This document shows, one piece after another, positions 1 through 8,300 of a stretch of 10,205 bases of DNA (positions within the stretch are counted from its first letter, which is position 1; the number at the start of each line of letters is the position of its first letter). The position numbers and the translations under genes were made by a program. This stretch comes from Bacteroidota bacterium. Its GTDB lineage: Bacteria; Bacteroidota; Bacteroidia; Chitinophagales; LD1. Location: NCBI GenBank assembly GCA_003165135.1, contig PLSN01000314.1, positions 1 to 10,205 of the forward strand, in the 5' to 3' direction. The notes beneath the pieces are model-generated. The model ran no database searches and was not told the DNA's origin. It was given only the letters and a program-made list of their open reading frames with translations.

Positions 1-311
1 ACGAGAGGGTAGGTGATGCCTGCTATACCTCCTTTGTCTTTAGGCAGCTGTAGCCAGCCCCAGTGTGACTGCTCGGTGTCAGTAGAACATGCTACCACAG
101 CTGTGTCACGTTTTTCAAATTCCGTCAGCTTCTCCTGAAATGCATGAAGCTCGGTCGGGCACACAAAAGTGAAATCCTTTGGATAAAAGAAAAGTATCAC
201 ATTCTTTTTGCCAAGATATTGGTCGAGTGAAAAATTTTCTACGATCTCTTCGCCGTTGATGACTGCCTGTGCCTTGAATGAAGGCGCTTTCTTTCCTACT
301 AATACTGCCAT
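1..311 (-). CDS. Typical 2-Cys peroxiredoxin (AhpC/TSA family), N-terminal part only
   Basis: This is the first 103 codons of a thiol peroxidase that reduces hydrogen peroxide and organic hydroperoxides in the cytoplasm. The gene is cut by the left window edge, so its C-terminal half is not visible. Translation from the ATG at 311 gives MAVLVGKKAPSFKA..., the usual N-terminus of this family. The active-site block PKDFTFVCPTE covers residues 44-54 and fits the PxxxTxxC signature, with peroxidatic Cys51. The later CSTDTEQSHWGW segment (about residues 74-85) is also typical of 2-Cys enzymes. The resolving Cys near the C-terminus lies outside the window, so the 2-Cys class is inferred from similarity. 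The leader before the ATG is AT-rich, without a clear Shine-Dalgarno motif. The family is often induced by peroxide, but no operator for OxyR or PerR was recognised here. Confidence 0.95.
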   Translation of the reverse strand, partial: MAVLVGKKAPSFKAQAVINGEEIVENFSLDQYLGKKNVILFFYPKDFTFVCPTELHAFQEKLTEFEKRDTAVVACSTDTEQSHWGWLQLPKDKGGIAGITYPL

Positions 312-356
312 TATTGTTGTTTTTTAATTATATGAAGTGAAAAAATATTTTAGATG

Positions 357-364
357 CAAAAATA
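357..364 (-). promoter_or_regulatory. Candidate Bacteroidota -7 promoter box (TAnnTTTG) for the peroxiredoxin gene
   Basis: Read on the minus strand, these bases are TATTTTTG, an exact fit to the TAnnTTTG box of primary-sigma promoters in Bacteroidota. It lies about 45 bp before the peroxiredoxin ATG, a reasonable leader length. The matching -33 box is not convincing: the nearest TTTG on this strand (391-394) is 26 bp away, longer than the usual spacing of about 17-23 bp. In such an AT-rich gap the box could also arise by chance. Confidence 0.35.
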
Positions 365-479
365 AACATGAAAGCGAGGATTAAAAGCCCCAAATTATTT
401 TTTACAAAGACTTAACGAGCAGATGATTCATAAAGCATCATTTATTAGCACATAAATGCCCCGACTTTATTTGTGACAT

Positions 480-2750
480 TTATTTCCCACACCGGCTCAG
501 GCATTGCCGGACCTGCTGACGCTGCTGGTCGCTCAGGCCCGGGTAATTGGCTATTTTGCTCAGATACTTTGATACATTATCACAATCATTCAGCCGGGCA
601 TACAGAAAGCCTAGATTGAGCATGATGGAAGGGTTATTGGGGTTGAGCCTGTCGGCCTTCTGATAAAAACCGATTGCCCGATGGGTGTAGTCTTCCGCAT
701 CCGGGCCGTTTGCGTTGAGGAAATAGTTGCAGCAGCCTGCCGCCGAGAGGTAAGCTGTCAGATTTTCTTTATCGAGCGCTATACATTGTTCGAAACATTC
801 AAGTGCCTTTAGGATATTTTTTTGATCGAAGTATACAGCACCTTCACCCAGCCAGGCATCAGCGTAATTATTTTTTTTATTTGCTGATTGCAGGAAATAA
901 TTCAATGATGTATTTAGTAACTGCGCTTGTTCATCCGGGTTTTGTGTGGCCTTTGATCTCTGATAATAGATATCCCCGAGCATTTTCAGCCCCTTAAATT
1001 TTTCAACGTTACCGGTAGCTGATAATCGGGCATATTTTTCGGCTTCATCCATTTTGCCCACGGTGAGACAATAGGACGATGTCAATGCGTCATAATCTAT
1101 TTCGGAATAATCAAATGGTTTATAAAATGGGTTGAAGAGTTTGCTGATACCATAGCTAAGCATAGAAGGATGAACAGGTATAGGCTTCGAAAAGCTGACT
1201 ATGGAGGAGTCACCATTCTTTTTTGCGACATAAACGGCTGCTACTGGATCCAAAAAAGCCAACTTAAAACGACTTTGATTAAGCAGGTAATTATGAAGAG
1301 CAGCGTATTGAAGTCGATACAGTACTATATAGTTGAAGTGATAGACAGAATCCAGCTTTTCAAATTCATCCGGATAGGTCACAACAGTTGCGAACGTATC
1401 AAAAAATTCAGTCGGAAAGACATCAAGGTCCCGTAGGTCGATAAAGGTTTTAAAATCAGGTTGCAACTTCCAAAGAAGATAGGATGAGGTCAGATAATCA
1501 CTAAAGCATTTACCTGCCAGATATGCCTTGCTGACATAGTCAGCTGCCCCGACAGGATTATACGCAGAGAGCATTTCAAGGCCATAGCGGTCATGACTAT
1601 CTGTGAGGTCATAGTATTTGTTTGAAACGATCAGCCCATATAGGCCTAATTGCAAAACACAAATTGCAATTAGGACTTGCTTAGAATATTTTTGAAAAAA
1701 GAGTACCTTATTGATCAGCGCATTTAAACCAAATACGAGAGTCGGAAAGAGTACCAGTACAAGAAAAGCGATATTACGATACGCAGTGGCGGCGAGATAA
1801 AAGAATGCGATCAAAGTCAGCAAATACCCGATACCAAAATGCTCAATGAATAAAGTGAAACGGTTTGATTTGGTTTTAATGCTGTGGAAATGCAAGATAG
1901 TTCCAATGATGCCAATTAGTAGCATTGCGACACTCAGGTAGGTATTCCACTGCCAGAACCCATACGCATGAAAATCCGCCAGCTCGGTAGTGAATTTATT
2001 CTGGTAGACCTGCCCCAATATGCTAAAGGGGCGCGTGAGCAGACGGGTGCCGTAAGGATTGATGACTACTGATGCGATGACAGCAACCAGAGCAACAGTG
2101 AGCTCCTTAGGCTGAATTGTTTTAAGGAAAATTTTTTTTCTTTTTGATATATAATACTCGATCCATCCGCCGGCACAGAAAATAGCAGTGATGATAATAC
2201 CAATAGCAAAGGCCTCATGAAAATTAGCCCAGATAATCTGAATGGGAGCCAGGATGAGTATTCGGTATGACGGATGCTTGCGATGTCTGAGTAGAAAATA
2301 TAAAAACACAACAGTGAAAAAGTGACTGAACATTTCCGGTCGGCCTATCATCCTGTATTCCATAGCAGCCAATGTCAATATCAGTGCTAGTATAATCGGG
2401 ATGTCTCCGCTCGTTTTAACTTGGTTTTGGGAAAACTGATTTGAGGCTTTGCTAAGGAAGACGATAATGCTACATATGATCATAGCCTGTAACAGAAAAA
2501 TACTTTCAGGGCCGGCGATACACGCCAGGATCGCAGCCAGTACTTCAAAGCCCCATTTGATATTGATCCATCTGGCTCCGGCATACGTGTAGCTGAACAT
2601 GTCTTGCGTTGGTACCGAATGATTTTGCAGTATCCATTGACCGGTACGTATCTGCCACCACAGATCAGGCTCTCGCAGGTTTTTAATACTGAATGCTATC
2701 GCTATGAGAAAGCAAAGGAAAAAGGGTGCCAGGTGCCAGTGTTTTTTCAA
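480..2750 (-). CDS. Multi-pass membrane protein, GT-C-like N-terminal half with C-terminal TPR repeats
   Basis: This is a 756-residue protein of unproven function. The N-terminal half (residues 8-375) has about ten hydrophobic membrane spans. Just after the first span comes EPDLWWQIRTGQWI (27-40), followed by PTQDMFSYTYAG. This Pro-Asp-Leu-Trp-Trp pattern is shared by a family of large membrane proteins resembling GT-C glycosyltransferases, whose catalytic Asp sits in the first periplasmic loop; Asp29 would be that residue. Residues about 412-441 (GKCFSDYLTSSYLLWKLQPD, then FIDLRD) match the conserved periplasmic part of the same family. The last 200 residues are soluble and helical, with TPR-like units at about 628-661 and 703-735. 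No ATG lies between the upstream stop (2784-2786) and the first membrane span, so the start is taken as TTG at 2750. A glycan or glycolipid role is an inference. It diverges from the SGNH hydrolase gene. Confidence 0.8.
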   Translation of the reverse strand: MKKHWHLAPFFLCFLIAIAFSIKNLREPDLWWQIRTGQWILQNHSVPTQDMFSYTYAGARWINIKWGFEVLAAILACIAGPESIFLLQAMIICSIIVFLSKASNQFSQNQVKTSGDIPIILALILTLAAMEYRMIGRPEMFSHFFTVVFLYFLLRHRKHPSYRILILAPIQIIWANFHEAFAIGIIITAIFCAGGWIEYYISKRKKIFLKTIQPKELTVALVAVIASVVINPYGTRLLTRPFSILGQVYQNKFTTELADFHAYGFWQWNTYLSVAMLLIGIIGTILHFHSIKTKSNRFTLFIEHFGIGYLLTLIAFFYLAATAYRNIAFLVLVLFPTLVFGLNALINKVLFFQKYSKQVLIAICVLQLGLYGLIVSNKYYDLTDSHDRYGLEMLSAYNPVGAADYVSKAYLAGKCFSDYLTSSYLLWKLQPDFKTFIDLRDLDVFPTEFFDTFATVVTYPDEFEKLDSVYHFNYIVLYRLQYAALHNYLLNQSRFKLAFLDPVAAVYVAKKNGDSSIVSFSKPIPVHPSMLSYGISKLFNPFYKPFDYSEIDYDALTSSYCLTVGKMDEAEKYARLSATGNVEKFKGLKMLGDIYYQRSKATQNPDEQAQLLNTSLNYFLQSANKKNNYADAWLGEGAVYFDQKNILKALECFEQCIALDKENLTAYLSAAGCCNYFLNANGPDAEDYTHRAIGFYQKADRLNPNNPSIMLNLGFLYARLNDCDNVSKYLSKIANYPGLSDQQRQQVRQCLSRCGK

Positions 2751-2895
2751 GCTGATGTTTTGATTAAAAGTAAAAGAATTCCCTTAGTAGCACAAATCCG
2801 AATCCAGGCATAAGCCCCAGGCAGAATTTATTTTCACTAACCGAAAACTCAGTTTATATTGCAGCTTAAGGTATTTAAAAGGAATTAAAATACAA
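2751..2895. promoter_or_regulatory. Divergent intergenic region between the membrane TPR protein and the SGNH hydrolase
   Basis: These 145 bp separate two divergent genes and must hold a start signal for each unless one is transcribed from further away. No exact TAnnTTTG box was found on either strand. The nearest on the plus strand is TATATTG within 2855-2865, one T short and without a matching TTG upstream. The heptamer CCAGGCA occurs twice, at 2804-2810 and 2817-2823, as a direct repeat with a 13 bp period. A purine-rich AAAAGGAA lies about 12 bp before the ATG at 2896 and may serve as a weak ribosome binding site. The region is assigned by position more than by motif. Confidence 0.4.
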
Positions 2896-4080
2896 ATGAT
2901 AAAGAAGAGCCTTATTGCTTTGTTGCTCGCATATGTGATAAGTGTTCTGCCGCCACTGATCCTGGATAGCTTATTTTCAAATAGCGGCCCACCCTCTGAT
3001 GCTTATTTATCCGTGGCTTCTTTTCATGCGGGTCTATATACCCAGATAGGGATTTGTGTTTTTATCTTATCACTGTTTGGTTTGAGAAAGACAATAAGCA
3101 AGATCTTTAAGATCGATGAGGTCATTTATTTTCATTTTATATTCTATCTGTTTTTTTACAATACCGCCAATCTTTATTTGCTTATACAAAGCAGGCGATC
3201 AGAACTTTTTTATACCATCTCCGGCGCCCGAAAAATGAAGGACCCGGTTTACGGTTATATATATCCTTCCAATACGCAGAGACATGAGACAGTCTATTAT
3301 GCTGATTCCTTGCTACTGCGGGCTACTTATACTTTTGATTCTTTGGGCCGCAGATATACACCACAAAATCACATACAGAAACAAAGGTCGACCTTGTTTT
3401 TTGGTTGCTCTTTTACCTATGGTGATGGAGTGAATGATGCTGAGACACTGCCTGCTGAATTTGCATCACTGGATACTAACAGCAATGTATTTAAATATGC
3501 TATCGATGGCTGGGGCCCGCAGCAGACATTTCAGGAGTTGACACATCGGCACCTGCCGACAGAGACTAATTCGGATTCAGCACTCGGGATATATGTGTGG
3601 ATAGATGATCATCTCAAACGCGCTGCTTTATTCAAATCACATTATTTCAACTGGACCCAGTATTTCCCGTGTTTTATACTTCAGGGAGACAGCCTCATTT
3701 ATAAAGGTAGTTTTGAATCTGCATATCCATATAAAGCAGCCATGTTTAAACTTTTGGAGCACAGTATATTTCTAAAAAATATCGATATACCTTCTCATGT
3801 GTCAAGCTATGACTATGAACTTTCATGCGCAATACTTAAAGCCAGCCAGAAAGCTTTTTTACAGCAATTCAGATCCGGCAAATTTATTGTATTGATCTAT
3901 CCGGGATCCGATCCTGAGCTAATTCCTTATTTGAAAAGGGCAGGTTTAGATTATATATCGTGTGATAAGGTCGAATTGGGACAATCTGATTTTATACCAA
4001 GACATGGCCATCCAAATAAAAAGGCGAATAATAAATTGTCACAGTTTTTATTTCAGTCACTCTACATCTCCAACCCTTAA
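2896..4080 (+). CDS. Membrane-anchored SGNH/GDSL-type hydrolase
   Basis: The 394-residue protein starts with three hydrophobic spans (about 5-27, 46-63 and 76-97), then a soluble domain. That domain opens with KDPVYGYIYPS (115-125) and YTFDSLGRRY (145-154), the usual lead-in of bacterial SGNH hydrolases. Next is the nucleophile block FFGCSFTYGDGVND (168-181), with Ser172 as the likely catalytic serine. The block around Gly205-Trp-Gly207 fits the oxyanion Gly block. The final block is RHGHPNKKAN (369-378), with His372 as the probable catalytic His; where relatives usually have Asp two or three residues earlier, this protein has His370 or Arg369. SGNH enzymes of this layout act as esterases or O-acetyl transferases/esterases on glycans, but the substrate here is unknown. 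The active domain probably faces the periplasm, judged from the spans only. The gene ends in a 200 bp convergent gap before the efflux operon. Confidence 0.8.
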   Translation: MIKKSLIALLLAYVISVLPPLILDSLFSNSGPPSDAYLSVASFHAGLYTQIGICVFILSLFGLRKTISKIFKIDEVIYFHFIFYLFFYNTANLYLLIQSRRSELFYTISGARKMKDPVYGYIYPSNTQRHETVYYADSLLLRATYTFDSLGRRYTPQNHIQKQRSTLFFGCSFTYGDGVNDAETLPAEFASLDTNSNVFKYAIDGWGPQQTFQELTHRHLPTETNSDSALGIYVWIDDHLKRAALFKSHYFNWTQYFPCFILQGDSLIYKGSFESAYPYKAAMFKLLEHSIFLKNIDIPSHVSSYDYELSCAILKASQKAFLQQFRSGKFIVLIYPGSDPELIPYLKRAGLDYISCDKVELGQSDFIPRHGHPNKKANNKLSQFLFQSLYISNP

Positions 4081-4280
4081 AATTAAGCCTGAATTTCCTG
4101 AGAGTTTTTAGATTTACATCAGCAGGGCAGTCCGGAGGTATAGCGCCAGTTTCTCAAGCTTGGAGGGCCCACTACCAAACTATTGATAAGAATATGTTTC
4201 AGCAATAACTGCTTTTTGATACTTAATCGCTCCATTGACAAAGTCCCCTATCAGTTTCAGGATATAGTCGGGTGAGCTCT
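4081..4280. other. Convergent intergenic region with a decayed coding-like stretch
   Basis: This gap lies between the 3' ends of the SGNH hydrolase and the efflux adaptor genes. No strong hairpin followed by a T-run was seen for either gene. On the minus strand, one frame from 4278 to 4114 reads like protein but has no ATG, GTG or TTG near its beginning and is broken by a TAG at 4180-4182. It starts SSPDYILKLIGDFVNGAIKY and, after the TAG, continues FGSGPSKLEKLALYLRTALL before a TAA at 4114-4116. It could be the tail of a lost gene, or chance. No family was recognised. Confidence 0.3.
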
Positions 4281-5366
4281 TTATTTTATTGATACCCCTT
4301 CTTTGATCTCACCAGATGGCTTTTTGAGCAGTATCTCATCACCTTTCAGATTGCCAAACACTTCCGTCTTGCCTCCATTGCTGATACCTTCTTTGACATT
4401 GATGTATTTTGTTTTACCACTCTCCACAGCTATCACATATTTGCCTTCGGTGGTAGTGACGATACATGATGAAGGGACGACCATAGACGAGACAGGTGAT
4501 TTGACCTTCAGCGTCGCTTCTACATACATACCCGGTTTGAAGATACCCTGAGTATTTACCACATCGGCTTCTATGGCCTCCGACCTGTACTCATCATACA
4601 GCGAATGTGAAGAACGTGAAAGCGGGGCTGAGAAAACCTGGCCCGGCAAGGCATCTGTAGTGAAAGAAATTTTACCCGCACTCATATCTACACTGCCTGA
4701 GTATACCTCAGGTATGAATGTCTCAAGGCGGAGCACATTATCATCTTCCAGTATGAGCAGAGGTTTATTGTCCAGCTTGAAATTAGGCCCCGTGATAGCT
4801 CCGGGATGCACATTGCGCTCGGTGATCACTCCGTCAAAAGGGGCTTTGACGATCAGATAGTCTTGCAAGACTTGCACAGCATTCAGATTGGCCTGCTCTG
4901 ATTCCACCATAGCGCTATCGGCTTTGTATTTATCCTGGGCATTGTTGAGGTCAAGCTCAGAGATGGAGCCCGGTACAGCGGAAGCCGATTTCAACCTGAA
5001 GTACCTGTCACGACTTGCATTAATATTCTCGCGCGACTGCAGCAATCTGCCCTGTGCTGCTTGTATCTGCTGTGCTATTTCAGGTGCTTCGAGCGTCATG
5101 AGTACTTGCCCTTTATGCACCATACTGCCACGGTCTACATACATGTCTTTTACAAAACCATTCATCTTGGGATAAATATCCACCTTCTCAAATGGCTTTA
5201 GCTGGCCGGGAAGTTTTATCATCGAGTTCAATGAATCTCTTTCGATCTGCACTGTTTCCACTTTTGCAGCAGTATCAGGTTTTTTTTCACTCAGGTCTAC
5301 AGGTTTATGGCTTCCACATCCGGCGAGTGCAAAACCGATAATACAAACAATGATTATTTTTTTCAT
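4281..5366 (-). CDS. RND efflux periplasmic adaptor, lipoprotein (HlyD/MFP family)
   Basis: This is the adaptor of the tripartite pump, joining the inner membrane permease to the outer membrane channel across the periplasm. The chosen start at 5366 gives a 361-residue protein with a classic lipoprotein signal: MKK, a hydrophobic run and lipobox LAGC with Cys17. The longer frame back to 5468 would overlap the permease by about 90 bp and bury this signal, so it is rejected. Domains in order: first half of the lipoyl-like domain (about 55-95), a helical hairpin rich in Gln and Ala (95-168), second lipoyl half around KAPFDGVITERNVHPGAI (174-191), a beta-barrel (about 210-290), and a membrane-proximal part with VVPSSCIVTTTEGKYVIAVE (296-315). 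The residues after Cys17 (GSHKP) do not match the Bacteroidota surface-export signal, in line with a periplasm-facing anchor. It is the last gene of the operon, 10 bp after the permease stop. Confidence 0.93.
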   Translation of the reverse strand: MKKIIIVCIIGFALAGCGSHKPVDLSEKKPDTAAKVETVQIERDSLNSMIKLPGQLKPFEKVDIYPKMNGFVKDMYVDRGSMVHKGQVLMTLEAPEIAQQIQAAQGRLLQSRENINASRDRYFRLKSASAVPGSISELDLNNAQDKYKADSAMVESEQANLNAVQVLQDYLIVKAPFDGVITERNVHPGAITGPNFKLDNKPLLILEDDNVLRLETFIPEVYSGSVDMSAGKISFTTDALPGQVFSAPLSRSSHSLYDEYRSEAIEADVVNTQGIFKPGMYVEATLKVKSPVSSMVVPSSCIVTTTEGKYVIAVESGKTKYINVKEGISNGGKTEVFGNLKGDEILLKKPSGEIKEGVSIK

Positions 5367-5376
5367 TACTATTTTT

Positions 5377-8300
5377 TTAAATTTTTTCAGGTAATAAAGA
5401 AGAACTTTCAGTCGATGCTTTGCCTCGCACCCATGCATATAGCTGTGGCAATATAAACAGTGAAGCAAAAGTGGATGCTATCAGGCCACCGATCACTGCC
5501 CTGCCCAAAGGAGCAGACTGTGATCCGGCTTCACCCAGCCCTGATGCCATAGGTATCATACCAACTACCATAGCCATAGTGGTCATAAGAATAGGCCTGA
5601 GCCTGATGCTTGCACTGATCTCAGCTGCCTGTTCTGCATTTTTTATTTCCAGTCGCATTCGTTCGGCATTGGTCACTATCAGTAGCGCATTAGCTACCGA
5701 TACACCTGTACTCATGATCATGCCCATGTATGATTGCAGATTGAGGGTAGAGCCTGTAATAAATAGCATGGCCAGAGAACCGAAGATCACAGCAGGCACT
5801 GTGCTTATCACCGTCAGCGCCACAGGAAACGACTCATAGTTTGCGGTAAGCAAAAGAAGAATTACAACTATGGCAAACAACAATCCTGCCTGCAAACTAT
5901 CCAGCGTCTCTGTGAGCAGTGAGGACATCCCTCTTATTTCTACTTTTACACCTTTAGGGGGCTCTCCCATGGCTTTGACAGACTTCTCTACTGCGCCCGT
6001 AGCGGTACCAAGGTCCTTGCCATTTATATTGGCACCGATAGTGAGATAGCGGCGCGGGCCTGAGCGGTCGTATTCTGCAGGTGTGGTAGTGACTTTGAAA
6101 GTTGCCACATCTTCTAGCACCGGTCGGTTCTGGCCCCTGACCAATGGTATTTCTTTCAGCTCATTCACTGCATTCATCGCATATTCCGGCACCTGCACCT
6201 GCACCTGATAGGTATATGCTGTTTTATTATCCAGCCAAAGGTTTTTCTCGATGAAGCGGCTCGATGAAGTAGCAGAAGTGATAGAGTTACTCACCTTATC
6301 TACATCGAGGCCGAACTGTGCGATCTTATATCTATCCAGCGTCATCTCGATAGTGGGATAGTGAAGGGGCTGCTGTACACGTACATCACGGAGATAAGGT
6401 ATTTGTTTCATCTTATCAGTCAATGAATCTGCGAAATGGCCGATCTGATCCACGTCTTTTCCCGCTACACGCACTTCTATGGGATTAGATGCGCCCTGGC
6501 TCATGACCCGCTCTGTCAGGTCCATTGGCTCAAAGGTGATCTGTACATCCGGCATGAGGTAGTGAATGTTTTTGCGCAGTGCTTCTTTCAGTGCATCATT
6601 ATTCATTTTATAATCCTCGTCCATCTCTACTTGTATCACAGCTTCGTGTGTACCTGTATTCCAGACGTAAAGATTGCTGGTGGCATAGTCTGTAGACACC
6701 GGCCCGACGAATGCGGATGAGACAGCTACATGCCCTTTTACTGTGCTGTCAACGATAGCGAGTACCTGCTGCACTTTTTCTTCGGTGCGTTCGAGACGTG
6801 TACCCTCGGGTGCTATCAGGCGTATCTGAAATTGCCCGTTATTCGTAGCAGGCATCAGGTCTTTGCCTATGAATACAAATCCCAGACCTGCCAGCAGGAA
6901 CATCACACAAAGATAGATGATAGAGTTCCTTCTTTTATGCGGCATCATGGTCCAGATGATATGACCGAACTTTTTTCTCAAATGATGGAAAAATCCTTTC
7001 TCATGGTCTTCGATCTCCTGACCGGGATGGGCTATTGCTTCTTTTACTTCTTCTTCACCGGAGGGTTCACCGGCTTCAGCATGGGCGCCCGGTTTGCGAA
7101 AGCGCTCGACTATTTTATCATTCAATATCCAGTTGGCCAGTACCGGTACCATAGTTTGAGAAAGACAATAAGAGGCTATCATCGTAAAGCCAATGGCCAG
7201 CGACAAAGGCAAGAACATAGCCTTAGGCACTCCCATCATCATAAATGAAGGTGCAAATACAGCCAGCACACAAAGAAGGATGAGCAACTTCGGAAAGGAT
7301 ATTTCTATACAGGCATCGTAGATGGCCTGTCGTTTATCCTTGCCCATCTCCAGATGCTGAAAGACATTCTCGATCGTCACCGTCGCTTCATCTACGAGTA
7401 CTCCTACAGCCAGTGCGAGGCCGCTCAGCGTCATGATATTGATGGTCTGGCCTGCGAGGCTCAAAAACAATAATCCGATCAATATCGAAACAGGAATAGT
7501 GATGATCACTATCATCGAGCTGCGTACATCTCCCAGAAAAAGCAACACCATCAAGCCCGTCAGGATAGCTCCTATGATCCCCTCGCTCATCAGGCTCTTG
7601 ACAGCATTCATTACAAAGACCGATTGGTCGAATTCATATTGTATATGGACATCCTCAGGCAGCAGGCTTTGCATCTCAGGTATGCGTGCCTTTAGTGCTT
7701 TGACCACCTGCCATGTGGAGGCTTCGGCTGTTTTTACCACGGGGATATAGATAGAGCGTTTACCATTGACCAATGCATAGTCCATAGTAATATCTGCGCC
7801 ATCGCTCACGCGTGCTACATCGCCTATGAAGACCGTTTTGTCGCCCTGTGTCTTGATAGGTATCTTGCTAAACTGCTCTACTTTTTCTTCCAGCGAGTTA
7901 GACGTTGTGATGAACATCGTATTATCTATTCTAATATTTCCCGACGGAGACATGACATTAGCCTTTGCAATAGCTTGTACCACTTCATCGGGATTTATAT
8001 TTTGCGAACGCATTTTGTCCGGGTCTACATTTACTATCACACTCCGTGCGGTGCCGCCCATAGCCGGTGGAGCTGACAAGCCCGGCACGGTGGCAAACAT
8101 AGGTCTCGTGCGGGTCATAGCGAGGTCATATATCTCTGCGAGTGATCTGTTAGGACTGGAAAATACCAACTCACCTACGGGTAATGAAGAAGCATCGAAC
8201 CGCACTACCAAAGGTGGCAGTGCACCCTCCGGAAAAAATTTCAATGCCCGGTTCACATATGTAGCTACCTGAGAAGAAGCCTCTGCCATATCAGTGCCTT

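Noticed and set aside
423..441. Inverted repeat ATGAT/ATCAT downstream of the membrane TPR gene as a terminator
   Set aside because: A 5 bp AT-rich stem with a 9-base loop is too weak, and no T-run follows directly in the needed direction.
4153..4165. CAAGCTTG palindrome in the convergent gap as a bidirectional terminator
   Set aside because: It has no loop bases and no adjacent T-tract, so it cannot form a useful RNA hairpin.
4111..4206. Plus-strand open stretch following the hydrolase gene, ending at the TAA near 4206
   Set aside because: It has no start codon apart from a late Met, is out of frame with the hydrolase, and shows no family resemblance; the minus-strand frame here looks more protein-like.
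5367..5468. N-terminal extension of the adaptor gene by 34 codons
   Set aside because: It would overlap the permease gene and place a lipoprotein signal peptide inside the protein; the Met at 5366 gives a clean MKK...LAGC signal and a 10 bp gap.
6730..7248. Plus-strand 172-codon open frame inside the permease gene
   Set aside because: It is antisense to a well-supported RND permease, and its Cys/His/Tyr-rich translation looks like a shadow frame.
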